Of a stretch of DNA of 64,000 bases, positions 27,147-35,026 are shown piece by piece. The translations under genes were made by a program, and so were the position numbers. The stretch is from Sphingomonas aurea (GTDB taxonomy: Bacteria; Pseudomonadota; Alphaproteobacteria; Sphingomonadales; Sphingomonadaceae): NCBI RefSeq assembly GCF_030678875.1, contig NZ_JAUUDS010000011.1:1-64000 (forward strand), given 5' to 3'. The notes under the pieces are model-generated. The model worked only from the letters and a program-made list of their open reading frames with translations. It had not been told where the DNA came from and did no database searches. Position 1 is the stretch's first letter, and every line of letters starts with the position of its first letter.

Positions 27147-27173
27147 CCCGACGCCGCATCGCGTCGGGCGTTT
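27147..27173. terminator. Bidirectional hairpin between gntR and the lactonase gene
   Basis: CCCGACGC and GCGTCGGG form a perfect 8-bp stem with loop CGCATC, followed by CGTTTCC on the + strand. It lies in the gap of two convergent genes. Confidence 0.6.
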
Positions 27174-27178
27174 CCCCG

Positions 27179-28045
27179 TTATCCGCCGAAACGCGGCGTC
27201 GGCAGGCCGCGGCAGCCCGGATCGACCTCGAACAGCGCGCCGGCATGCTCCTCGTCGTCCTTGCCGTCGGCGGCCGAAGTCACGAACATCCGGTCCAGCC
27301 CTTCGCCGGCAAAGGTGCAGCTGGTGATCTGCGATGCGGGCAGGGTCAGCCAGCGCTCGCGCCGGCCATCGGGATCGAAGCGACTGACCTGGCCGGTGCC
27401 CCAATGCGCCACCCACAGCCCGCCATCGGCGTCGAAGGTCATGCCATCCGGGCTGCCCCATTCGGCCTCGAACGTGACGAACGGGGTGCGCGGCGCCAGA
27501 CTGCCGTCGTCGTTGATGGCATAGCGGTAGATGGTGCCGCGCGCAGTGTCGGTATGGACCATCCACGTCCCGTCGGCCGCGATCGCCGGGCCGTTGGGGA
27601 TGCAGTACGGCCCATCAGCCTTGACCCAGCTGAGATCGGGATCGAGCCGGTAGAAGGCGCCGCTGTCCCCCTCGCACGAGAAGGGCATGGTGCCCGCCCA
27701 GATCCGGCCCTTCGCATCGGCCTTGGCATCGTTCATCCGGTTGTCGGCGAGATCCGGCTCGGGATCGCCGATTGGACGGATGGTCAGCGGATCGAGCGTC
27801 AGTTCGGCAAAGCCGGTATCGAAGCCGGCGATGAAGCCCGGCTGGGTCTCGCGCTCGACCGCCCAGCCGATCGGACGCGGCATGTCCCAGCGGGTGACCG
27901 CGCCGTCCGCCAGCGTCAGACGGTGCAGCCGCTTGCCGAGGATATCGACCCAGTACACCGCGCCCTCGCGCGCGGACCAGAGCGGCCCCTCGCCCAGCGT
28001 CGACCGGCCGCTGCCGGGGATCACGCGTGCGCTGCTGCTGGCCAT
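27179..28045 (-). CDS. SMP-30/gluconolactonase family sugar lactonase
   Basis: The product is 288 residues and forms the six-bladed SMP-30 propeller. The metal ligands expected in the family are visible: Glu19 in LGEGPLW, Asn in NRMNDAK, Asn in IPNGPAIA and Asp in SPDGMTFD. It hydrolyses sugar lactones to sugar acids. The ATG at 28045 has a strong AAAGGAGAG site at the right distance; an in-frame extension to 28126 does not. The gene converges on gntR and is close to the symporter, suggesting one pathway for an oxidised sugar. The exact lactone is not predictable. Confidence 0.88.
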   Translation of the reverse strand: MASSSARVIPGSGRSTLGEGPLWSAREGAVYWVDILGKRLHRLTLADGAVTRWDMPRPIGWAVERETQPGFIAGFDTGFAELTLDPLTIRPIGDPEPDLADNRMNDAKADAKGRIWAGTMPFSCEGDSGAFYRLDPDLSWVKADGPYCIPNGPAIAADGTWMVHTDTARGTIYRYAINDDGSLAPRTPFVTFEAEWGSPDGMTFDADGGLWVAHWGTGQVSRFDPDGRRERWLTLPASQITSCTFAGEGLDRMFVTSAADGKDDEEHAGALFEVDPGCRGLPTPRFGG

Positions 28046-28144
28046 CTGCTCTCCTTTGGCCGGCGGGTGCGGGATGCCCTTACGCTCGGCAAATGTCCTA
28101 TAATTGTCCCGATCGCGACAGCGCAACCCGCACGTTCCGCAACG

Positions 28145-28176
28145 AAAAGCGGCCCGACAGCAAGGCTGCCGGGCCG
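28145..28176 (-). terminator. Terminator of the cysE-C26-lipoprotein operon
   Basis: On the minus strand a 12-bp stem with one mismatch (arms 28150-28161 and 28165-28176) and a 3-nt loop is followed by CTTTTCG. It lies 45 bp past the lipoprotein stop. Confidence 0.75.
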
Positions 28177-28220
28177 GAGTTTACGCCTAGGGAGCATTCC
28201 TGGCGCGTGGCGGAAAGCGG

Positions 28221-28472
28221 TTAGAGGGTGTTGCCGGTTGGCTCCGTCGCGTTACCCAGCGGTGCGGCGGCGTTGCCGACCGTCGGGTCGGCGAGGCCGG
28301 CGGAAGAGTTGGCAAAATCGTCGATGCCGCCGGCATTGCCCTCGGCCGGGATCTCGGCCTCGTTGAAGCTCGCCTCGGCCGTGGTCGCATTTTCCTCGAC
28401 GACCGGCTTTTGGCAGGCGCCGAGCGACAGTGCGGCCGCGGCGACCAGCGTGGCGAGGAGGATCTTCTTCAT
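28221..28472 (-). CDS. Small secreted lipoprotein
   Basis: The product is 83 residues. MKKILLATLVAAAALSLGAC is a textbook lipoprotein signal with the lipidated Cys at position 20. The mature part is acidic and rich in Ala, Asn and Glu, with repeated GNA/NAT units, and has no recognised domain. The ATG lies one base past the stop of the C26 gene, with AAGGGACATTGAG upstream, so it is translationally coupled as the last gene of the cysE operon. Its function is unknown. Confidence 0.75.
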   Translation of the reverse strand: MKKILLATLVAAAALSLGACQKPVVEENATTAEASFNEAEIPAEGNAGGIDDFANSSAGLADPTVGNAAAPLGNATEPTGNTL

Positions 28473-28473
28473 C

Positions 28474-29244
28474 TCAATGTCCCTTCGGTGTTGGAAGATG
28501 CGCCGGGCCACCGCGCAGCGACGCCCCGATCATGGCAAAGAAGGCGCGGCTGCCGGCATTGGCCGCGGCATCCCATTCCGGATGCCACTGCACCGCCAGC
28601 ACGTCGGCACCGCAGGGATGCGCCCAGATCGCCTCGACCAGCCCGTCGCCGGCGGCGACGGCCTCGACCACCAGGCCGCCGCCCAGGCGGTCGATACCCT
28701 GCTGGTGGACCGAATTGACCGACAGCCGCCGCACGCCGGTTGCACCGGCCAGCCGGCCACCAGCGGTCAGCTCGACTTCGTGCCGGTGCGCGAACAGCCC
28801 GGCATAGCCGCCGTCCTGCCCGTCCTCGCGCTGATGGGTGCCGCCCCGATCCATCGCCAGCGTGCCGCCGAACAGCACGTTGATCTCCTGCAACCCGCGG
28901 CAGATGCCGAAGACCGGCTTGCCGACCTCGATCATCCGGTCGGCCAATGCCAGCGCCACCTCGTCGCGCTGCTCGTCGAACTGGCCGGTGACATCCGGCC
29001 CGCCATAACGGTGTGGCGCGACGTGCGAGCGCGATCCGGTCAGCAGCAGCCCGTCCAGGATCGCCGCCAGCTGGCGCGCGTCGCTGCTGTCGGCCAGCGC
29101 CGGGACCAGCAGCACGGTGGCGTCCGACAGGGTCGACAGCGGCGCGACGAAGCGGCTGGCAACGACCTGCACCGGCCGGTCGACCACCTCGTTGCAGCAC
29201 AGCACGCCGATCACCGGCCGCTGGCGACTGATACCCGTCGCCAT
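28474..29244 (-). CDS. Gamma-glutamyl-gamma-aminobutyrate hydrolase family protein (peptidase C26)
   Basis: The product is 256 residues with a class-I glutamine-amidotransferase fold. The nucleophile Cys is in FGICRGLQEIN and the catalytic His in VQWHPEWD, so it should be active. PuuD relatives cleave gamma-glutamyl amides such as gamma-glutamyl-GABA. Its start overlaps the cysE stop (ATGA) and its stop abuts the lipoprotein ATG, so it is the middle gene of a tight three-gene operon. The link to cysE may point to gamma-glutamyl-cysteine or glutathione derivatives as substrate, but that is inference. Confidence 0.88.
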   Translation of the reverse strand: MATGISRQRPVIGVLCCNEVVDRPVQVVASRFVAPLSTLSDATVLLVPALADSSDARQLAAILDGLLLTGSRSHVAPHRYGGPDVTGQFDEQRDEVALALADRMIEVGKPVFGICRGLQEINVLFGGTLAMDRGGTHQREDGQDGGYAGLFAHRHEVELTAGGRLAGATGVRRLSVNSVHQQGIDRLGGGLVVEAVAAGDGLVEAIWAHPCGADVLAVQWHPEWDAAANAGSRAFFAMIGASLRGGPAHLPTPKGH

Positions 29245-30224
29245 CAGCCCGCCGCCGCCAGCGCTTCGCGGATCGTCACCGCGCCGCCCGCGTCGGCGAC
29301 CTGCGCCTCGGGCTGGACGACGATGCTGTCGGGCGGGACGTCGGTCAGCAGCCAGACATTGCCGCCGATCGTCGTGCCCCGCCCGATCCGCACCCGGCCG
29401 AGGATGGTCGCGCCGGCATAGACGACCACGTCGTCCTCGATGATCGGATGCCGCGCATAGCGCTCGCGCGGCCCCACCGTCCGTGCGCCGAGCGGAGTGC
29501 GCGCGCCCAGCGTGACATGCTGGTACAGGCGCACGCCGCGGCCGATGATCGCGGTCTCGCCGATCACCACCCCGGTGCCGTGGTCGATGAAGAACCGCTC
29601 GCCGATGGTCGCGCCGGGATGGATGTCGATGCCGGTGCGCTCATTGGCCAATTCGGAGATGATCCGCGCGGTGATCGGCGCGCCCAGCATGTGCAGCTGG
29701 TGAGCGATGCGATGGTGCAGGCTGGCGATCGCGCCGGGATAGCAGACCAGGATCTCGTCGACGCTGCGCGCGGCCGGGTCGCCCAGGAACGCCGCCTCGA
29801 CATCGCTGTCGATCAGCCGGCGCACGCTGCCGAGCCCGGCGGCGAACAGCCGCACGATGGTGCCGGGCTGGTTGGGGTCGAAGCGGCTGCCGCCCGCCTC
29901 CGCCTCCCAATAGCCCAGCTCGGCGGCGACCTCGCGCTCCAGCTCGGTGGTGGCGGCGAGCAGCTTGGCGACGACGAACCCATCCTCATCCTTCTCGAGC
30001 CCGCGAAAGTGACCGAGCCGGCGCGGATAGAGCGCCGCCGCCAGCGTCTCGACGATCCGCTCCAGCGCGGCGCGGCCGGGAAAGCTGGCGACGTCGCGGC
30101 CGGCCTGCTGCCGTCCGCGCCATGCGGTGCGCGCCGTCTTCAGCGCAGCCGTGGCGTCGGCGATCGCCGATCCGGTCGGCACCGGGCGCATCAGGGTCAA
30201 CGGGCGGTCGTGGGTCGGCGTCAT
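29244..30224 (-). CDS. cysE: Serine O-acetyltransferase, EpsC/CysE type
   Basis: The product is 326 residues. A helical N-terminal domain (SVDEILVCYPGAIASLHHRI) is followed by the left-handed beta-helix of hexapeptide repeats, with catalytic residues in DHGTGVVIGETAIIG and the CoA-site turn TLGAR. It makes O-acetylserine from serine and acetyl-CoA, the first step of cysteine synthesis. It has an extra N-terminal helical region (VEYxxD-like EpsC form) and is longer than E. coli CysE (273). The ATG at 30224 has GGAGACGAAG upstream. Divergent to it is the YdeN-like gene, and an inverted repeat at 30266-30286 lies between them. Confidence 0.9.
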   Translation of the reverse strand: MTPTHDRPLTLMRPVPTGSAIADATAALKTARTAWRGRQQAGRDVASFPGRAALERIVETLAAALYPRRLGHFRGLEKDEDGFVVAKLLAATTELEREVAAELGYWEAEAGGSRFDPNQPGTIVRLFAAGLGSVRRLIDSDVEAAFLGDPAARSVDEILVCYPGAIASLHHRIAHQLHMLGAPITARIISELANERTGIDIHPGATIGERFFIDHGTGVVIGETAIIGRGVRLYQHVTLGARTPLGARTVGPRERYARHPIIEDDVVVYAGATILGRVRIGRGTTIGGNVWLLTDVPPDSIVVQPEAQVADAGGAVTIREALAAAG

Positions 30225-30265
30225 GCTTCGTCTCCGTGCCGCCCCACAATATCCCATCAGTTTAG

Positions 30266-30286
30266 TAGGTATTGCAAGAAAACCTA
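30266..30286. promoter_or_regulatory. Inverted repeat in the cysE / YdeN-like divergent promoter
   Basis: TAGGT (30266-30270) and ACCTA (30282-30286) are inverted with an 11-nt gap, in an AT-rich stretch. On the minus strand TTGCAA followed after 18 nt by GATATT could be the cysE promoter, overlapping the repeat. This would suit an Rrf2-type (CymR/IscR-like) or other cysteine-responsive regulator, but no regulator is encoded nearby. Confidence 0.35.
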
Positions 30287-30413
30287 TTCATGGATCAAGA
30301 TCGATGAGTCCGGTTGGCACTCGTCGCGGCAATTGACCCGTCCGGCGGATCGGTGGTCCGGCCCGCCAAGCAAAAGCGTATGGATGACCGTTCGTTACGG
30401 CGAGGAGATGCCC

Positions 30414-30983
30414 ATGATCGCACTGGCCCCGACCGACCGCTTCTCGATCGTCACCGTGCTGGACAGCGGCCGTCCCCCCGCCTGGGCGACGATGTTCGGC
30501 TGGCCCGCGACAGGCGGAGAGGCGGTGCCGCTCAGCGTGCGCTCGGCCGGCGACCGCACGCGCTGGGCGGCGCGCCTCGACACGGCAGTACGCGGGGCGG
30601 ACCGGGCGGTGCTGCTGGTCGCCGACGGTCTGGGCTGCGCGGCGAGCGCGTGGTGGGCGCGGCTGTCACCCGCCGACTATGTCGACCGGATCGCCGGCGC
30701 GCTCCTCTTCGCGCCCAACGAGGGAGCGGAACCCGGACTGTTCGACTCGCCCCAGACCCGCCTGCCCTTTCCCTCGCTGGTCATCCAGCCCGGTGCCGCC
30801 GCTACGCCGGTGCAGGCCGCCGTCGATGATTGGGGCAGCCGGCTGGTGATCGGCGCGCGCGAGCGGCAGCGCGGATCGGGCGCAGTCGCCTGGCGGCAGG
30901 CGCAGCGGCTGTTCCTGCGCCTGACCGAGCAGGTGGTGGCCCACGACGTCGACCGCGCCCATGCGATAGCAGGACGGCGCTAA
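30414..30983 (+). CDS. YdeN/RBBP9-like alpha/beta-hydrolase fold protein lacking its catalytic residues
   Basis: The product is 189 residues. The layout follows small serine hydrolases of the RBBP9/YdeN family. Blocks that fit are RWAARLDTAVRGADRAVLLV (with WxxxLD), DGLGCAASAWW and AGALLFAP. In active members the nucleophile elbow reads AHSLGC; here it is ADGLGC, so Ser is replaced. The usual GHIN-x(2)-SG-x-G-x-W segment near the C-terminus has become RERQRGSGAVAW, without the His. It is probably a non-enzymatic relative. The ATG at 30414 has GAGGAG 6 bases upstream. It is divergent from cysE, which may hint at a role in sulfur metabolism. Confidence 0.72.
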   Translation: MIALAPTDRFSIVTVLDSGRPPAWATMFGWPATGGEAVPLSVRSAGDRTRWAARLDTAVRGADRAVLLVADGLGCAASAWWARLSPADYVDRIAGALLFAPNEGAEPGLFDSPQTRLPFPSLVIQPGAAATPVQAAVDDWGSRLVIGARERQRGSGAVAWRQAQRLFLRLTEQVVAHDVDRAHAIAGRR

Positions 30984-31046
30984 AGTCCTTCTACCCCGCC
31001 CTGGATAGGGAGGGGCTGGGGGTGTGTCGGCGTGCAGGCCATGTTT

Positions 31047-31142
31047 CGTCATTCCCGCGGAGGCGGGAATCCAGAACCTCCGACGGCGCGGCTCTACAAG
31101 CAGCCTCCGCGCGTCTGGATTCCCGCCTTCGCGGGAATGACG
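31047..31142. repeat. REPIN-like inverted repeat, type A
   Basis: Two 29-bp arms (31047-31075 and 31114-31142) are inverted and differ at one position, with a 38-nt loop. Each arm starts CGTCATTCCC and has its own short internal palindrome (TTCCCGCGxAGGCGGGAA). The form matches REP sequences in inverted pairs moved by RAYT transposases. It lies between the YdeN-like gene (+) and the TonB receptor (-), two convergent genes. Confidence 0.7.
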
Positions 31143-31185
31143 ATGGGAAGTTTTCAATGCCTGTGATGCTGGATGTCGACCCGCT

Positions 31186-33381
31186 CTAGAAATCCACCGT
31201 CACTGACGCCTTGTAGGTACGCGGCAAACCCTGGAGCAGCGCCTGGTTGAAGCTGTCGAACGACGATGCCCAGTAACGCTTGTTGCCGACATTATCGACA
31301 TTGACGCGCAGCGTGACCGGCGTCTCGGCGACCGAGGCGACGAAGCGCGCACCGACGTCGAAGCGGGTCCAGGCTGGGATCTCCAGCGTGTTCGCCACAT
31401 TCACCTGCTGCTCCCCGGTATAGACGACGCGACCGGTCAGCGTCAGTCCGCGCAGGAACGGCAGGTCCCACTCGGCATTGGCATTGGCGAGCCACGCGGG
31501 CACGCCGGGTGCGCGATTGCCCTCGGTCGCAGGGTCGATCGTATCGCGCAGCCGCGCGTCGATGTACGAGCCGCCGGCGATCAGCCGCAGCCCGCGCGTC
31601 AGCTCGCCGTCGACCGACAGCTCGACGCCGCGGTGGCGCTGCTCGCCGAAGAAGCCGAAGCGGACGAAGCCGGGGGCGGCAGCGTCGGCGGAGACCTGCC
31701 CGATCGGCCGCGCGGTGCTGAACACCGAGATGCTGGCGTTGAACCGCCCGACCGCCAGCTTGCCACCCGCCTCGTACTGGACGGAGCGATAGGGGCTCAG
31801 CGTCTCACTCGCGTTGATGACCGGCAGGGTCGCGCCCGTCGTCGGGTCGAAGCCGGTCGTCGGCGCGACCGGCCCCTGTGCCAGGCTCTCGATACGATTG
31901 GCGAACAGCGACACGCCATCGACCGGCTTCACCACCAGCCCGGCGACAGGCGTCACCGCGTCCTTCGAATAGCCCGACGACAGGCTGCCGTCCGCATAGG
32001 AGTAGCTGCGATAGGACAGGGTCTGGAGCCGCAGCCCGCCCGTCACCAGCACCCGGTCGCCAGCGATGCCGATCGTGTCCGACGCGAACATGCTGCCCAG
32101 CCGGCTGCGCGCGATCGGGAAGGGATCGTCCAGATCACCGCCGACCAGCGTCGACGACGGCAGCGCCACCTGCGGCGTCGCATAGAGGTTGGTCGCGAAC
32201 CCCGCAAAGCCCGGGCCGTAGCGGAAGTCATAGGCGTTGCGGTTCACCTGCCAGCTGCGGTTGCCGCCGACGTTGAACTCGTGGGTGATGCCACCCGCCG
32301 CCAGCTTCACCCGCACGCCGGCCTGCACCGCCTCGTTATTGTCGGTGCGCGGCACGTAAAGTGCGTTCCCGGTGCCGGCGCCGGTCGCCGCATCGGTGAC
32401 GGTGATCCCGCCATAGATGCCGTCCTCCGACCCGTCGCGCGCGCCCGCCATGGCGTAGAACAGCGCATTCGGGGCAAGATCATATTCCAGCCGCGCCGTG
32501 CCGAACACGTCGCGTAAGGTCGAATAGGTGAAGTCCTGCGCATAATTGGCCTTGGCGTCGGGCACGCGCGGGATCGCGGTGGAGGCGATCGTCACCTTGG
32601 GCCGCAGCCGGTCGACGCGCACCTTCTGATAGGCACCATCGAGCATCAGCCGCAGGTTGCCGCCGTCATAGTCGATCGCGCCGCCCGCCACGGCGGTGCG
32701 CCGGAACTCGCCGTCGACCGCCACGTCACCGGCGCGGTAAGCCCCATTCAGCCGTACCCCGACCGCGCCGTCGGCGAAGCGCCGCGCGACGTCGACCGCG
32801 CCGCCGAAATGCCCGTCGGCGGTGTAGTTTGCGGTCGCGCGGGTCAGCGGCTTCGCCCCGGCGCGCTTGGGGATCAGGTTGACGCTGCCGCCGATGCCGG
32901 TGCCGCCGGGCGCCGCGCCGTTCAGGAACGCGCTCGCCCCGTTCAGCACCTGCACCTGGTCGTAGAGTTCGGGTGCGACCAGCTGGCGCGGGGTAATGCC
33001 GTAGAGGCCGTCCATGCCGATATCGTCGCTGAACAGCGGAAAGCCGCGGATCACGAACAGCTCGGCGGCATTGCCGAAGCCATAGGTGGTGCGGACGGCC
33101 GGGTCGTTCTCCAGCAGCTGGCCCAGCGTCTGCGGCTGCTGGTTCAGGATCAGCGTGCTGTCATAGCTGCGGATGTTGAACGGAACGTCGGACGCGGGCT
33201 TGTCGCCGAGGATGCCCAACTGACCGCCGCGGATCACCTGCGTCTGGTTCTGCGCCTGCGCGGTCACGACGATGTCGTCGCTCGCCGGCTCGGCCGGGCG
33301 GTCCTGCGCCATCGCCGGCATGGCGGTAGTCATCGCGGCGATTGCCGCCAGCGATGCGGTGCCGAACAGTCTCAACGTCAT
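31186..33381 (-). CDS. TonB-dependent siderophore receptor
   Basis: The product is 731 residues. A signal peptide ends MPAMAQD, then comes TonB-box-like DDIVVTAQAQ, a plug of the siderophore-receptor type (DVPFNIRSYDSTLI, ELFVIRGFPLFSDDIGMDG), and a barrel ending TYKASVTVDF with terminal Phe. The plug sequence VRTTYGFGNAAELFVIRGFP is characteristic of the TIGR01783 receptors. It imports a ferric siderophore or similar complex. The ATG at 33381 has AAAGGGGA close upstream. It is 16 bp after the small membrane gene and in an operon with a PepSY protein, a common iron-uptake arrangement. Confidence 0.92.
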   Translation of the reverse strand: MTLRLFGTASLAAIAAMTTAMPAMAQDRPAEPASDDIVVTAQAQNQTQVIRGGQLGILGDKPASDVPFNIRSYDSTLILNQQPQTLGQLLENDPAVRTTYGFGNAAELFVIRGFPLFSDDIGMDGLYGITPRQLVAPELYDQVQVLNGASAFLNGAAPGGTGIGGSVNLIPKRAGAKPLTRATANYTADGHFGGAVDVARRFADGAVGVRLNGAYRAGDVAVDGEFRRTAVAGGAIDYDGGNLRLMLDGAYQKVRVDRLRPKVTIASTAIPRVPDAKANYAQDFTYSTLRDVFGTARLEYDLAPNALFYAMAGARDGSEDGIYGGITVTDAATGAGTGNALYVPRTDNNEAVQAGVRVKLAAGGITHEFNVGGNRSWQVNRNAYDFRYGPGFAGFATNLYATPQVALPSSTLVGGDLDDPFPIARSRLGSMFASDTIGIAGDRVLVTGGLRLQTLSYRSYSYADGSLSSGYSKDAVTPVAGLVVKPVDGVSLFANRIESLAQGPVAPTTGFDPTTGATLPVINASETLSPYRSVQYEAGGKLAVGRFNASISVFSTARPIGQVSADAAAPGFVRFGFFGEQRHRGVELSVDGELTRGLRLIAGGSYIDARLRDTIDPATEGNRAPGVPAWLANANAEWDLPFLRGLTLTGRVVYTGEQQVNVANTLEIPAWTRFDVGARFVASVAETPVTLRVNVDNVGNKRYWASSFDSFNQALLQGLPRTYKASVTVDF

Positions 33382-33397
33382 TCCCCTTTGTCTGTAA

Positions 33398-33571
33398 TTA
33401 TCGTCTGGCGCAGATCGCGCCGATCGTGGCGGCCACGGGCAAAGCGAGCGCAACCCACGCTATCCCGTCGCGAAAACCGTCGCCGGTCAGCGCGCTGACC
33501 AAACCCACCACGCTCGCCAGTGCGAGCAGGATCGGGATCGCCCAGGTCGAGCGGCGCCAGCCCGCGATCAT
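33398..33571 (-). CDS. Small two-segment membrane protein in the iron-uptake operon
   Basis: The product is 57 residues with two hydrophobic segments (IPILLALASVVGLVSALTG and IAWVALALPVAATIGAIC) joined by DGFRDG, and a basic end (ARR). Its ATG overlaps the stop of the PepSY gene (ATGA). Small two-TM proteins of this kind are often found with PepSY/TonB receptor operons; none has an assigned function that I recognise. It is short but well placed between two coupled genes. Confidence 0.72.
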   Translation of the reverse strand: MIAGWRRSTWAIPILLALASVVGLVSALTGDGFRDGIAWVALALPVAATIGAICARR

Positions 33572-34734
33572 GGCACCGCCACCGGTTCCAACCGGCCGCC
33601 GCTCTCCACCTCGCGCACCCGCGCGTCGAGCGGAGTGCGATGCTTGCCGAGCCACAAGTACAGCCCCGACCCCAGGACCACGATCGTGAACAGGTCGAGC
33701 AGCGCCCAGAGCAGCTTCAGCGGCAAGCCGCCATAATCGCCGAAATGCAGCGGTCGCGACAGCGACAGCGCCTTGAAATACCACGGCATCGGCGCCGCGT
33801 CGGTCAGCCGCCCGGTTTCCGCATCGATCAGCGCGGTGGTCAGCAACCGCTCGGTCAGCGGCGTCGCGCCCTGGAAGAACACGGCATAGTGATGCTTCGA
33901 GCTATAGCTGCCGCCCGGAAAGGCGATGAACTGCGGGTTCATGCCCGGGATCGCCCGCCGCGCCGCCACCATCGCCCGGTCGAGCGAGCCGTAGCGCGCG
34001 GGCGGCAGCGCGGGTCGCTCCGCATAGGCGGCGGTCATCGCCGCCAGCTCGCCCGCCTGCCACGCCTTGGTGATCGGCGTGACCAGCGCGTTGACGATGC
34101 CTGTCAGCCCAACCACCGACATCCAGGCGAGCGCGACGATGCCGAGCAGATTGTGATAGTCCAGCCACTTCAGTCGCTGGCTGCGCGTGGTGCGCAGCGT
34201 GCCGAAGTCCAGCTTGCGCATGAACGGCGCGTAGAGAACCGTCCCCGACACCAGCGCGACGACGAAGCACAGGCCCATCGCCGCCAGGAACAGCTCACCC
34301 TTCAGTCCCAGAAACATGTCGGTATGCAGCTGGAGCAGGAACGGCATCACCCCGCTCTCGTCCTCCATGCCCACGGCGCGGCCGGTCGTGCGGTCGAAGA
34401 TCTGCATCGTCATCGCTGCGGCCGGCGCGTCGGGCCGGGGTCCGGTGGTGATCGTGGTCAGCGGCCCGTCATTGTCGAACGCCATGAACAGCGGCACCTC
34501 GCCCGGCCGCTTTTCCAGCGCCGTCGCGAGCATCGTGTCGAGTGACACCAGCCCCGGTCCGTCGCCCGACGATCCCGGTCCCTGCACGGCAGGACCGGCC
34601 TTGAGTGCCGCGTCGATCTCGTCATGGAAGATCAGCGGCAAGCCGGTCAGGCACAGCATCAACAGGAACGCGGTGCAGACGAGGCTCGTCCACTTATGAA
34701 TCAGATACCAGCACCGGATCGTCGCGCGCGTCAC
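33568..34734 (-). CDS. PepSY-associated transmembrane protein (probable iron-uptake reductase-like)
   Basis: The product is 388 residues. It starts with a membrane segment (LIHKWTSLVCTAFLLMLCLT) of the PepSY_TM type, followed by periplasmic PepSY-like parts (HTDMFLGLKGELFLA, FPGGSYSSKHHYAVFF) and further membrane segments (LLGIVALAWMSVVGLTGIV; LLWALLDLFTIVVLGSGLYLWL). Conserved His residues in the segments resemble heme ligands of siderophore reductases such as FsrB-type PepSY proteins. It probably reduces or assists release of iron from the siderophore. The start is GTG at 34734. It is the first of three genes; a weak Fur-like site lies upstream. Confidence 0.88.
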   Translation of the reverse strand: MTRATIRCWYLIHKWTSLVCTAFLLMLCLTGLPLIFHDEIDAALKAGPAVQGPGSSGDGPGLVSLDTMLATALEKRPGEVPLFMAFDNDGPLTTITTGPRPDAPAAAMTMQIFDRTTGRAVGMEDESGVMPFLLQLHTDMFLGLKGELFLAAMGLCFVVALVSGTVLYAPFMRKLDFGTLRTTRSQRLKWLDYHNLLGIVALAWMSVVGLTGIVNALVTPITKAWQAGELAAMTAAYAERPALPPARYGSLDRAMVAARRAIPGMNPQFIAFPGGSYSSKHHYAVFFQGATPLTERLLTTALIDAETGRLTDAAPMPWYFKALSLSRPLHFGDYGGLPLKLLWALLDLFTIVVLGSGLYLWLGKHRTPLDARVREVESGGRLEPVAVP

Positions 34735-34764
34735 ACACGCCTGCTAACGTTAATGAAATTCACT

Positions 34765-34780
34765 CGCAATCGTTATCTGC
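34765..34780. promoter_or_regulatory. Possible Fur-like box upstream of the PepSY gene
   Basis: CGCAATCGTTATCTGC reads GCAGATAACGATTGCG on the minus strand, close to the first half of a Fur site (GATAATGAT) with a weaker second half. It is about 31-46 bp before the operon start. The same bases also resemble the GCAAWCGWTTGC operator, so the assignment is ambiguous. Confidence 0.3.
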
Positions 34781-34937
34781 GAGCTATGGGTGGCCGAGGA
34801 TCGTCGGGCGGGTCACCTACAGGTCCGCGACCTTGCTGAGAGCGCGAGACACCTGAGATCTCCCGATATGCGCTTCAGCGCGACCGCTCGGCCGGTCCGC
34901 AAGCAGAACGAGAAATTTCCGAACATCCCGCACAAGG

Positions 34938-34987
34938 AAAAGCGCCGGCGACGATCGCAGGGACACACCCCCGATCGCCACCGGCGC
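34938..34987 (-). terminator. Terminator of mucR
   Basis: On the minus strand two 16-nt arms (34972-34987 and 34942-34957) pair at 14 positions with a 14-nt loop, followed by CTTTTCC. It lies 40-89 bp after the mucR stop. Confidence 0.75.
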
Positions 34988-35026
34988 CTCGATCATCATC
35001 ACAGCCGGTCACCCGGCCGATCCTGA

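Noticed and set aside
34765-34780. A fourth GCAAWCGWTTGC operator before the iron operon
   Set aside because: Match is 10 of 12 and the site also resembles a Fur half-site; the operon is iron-related, so Fur is the better guess, though neither is secure.
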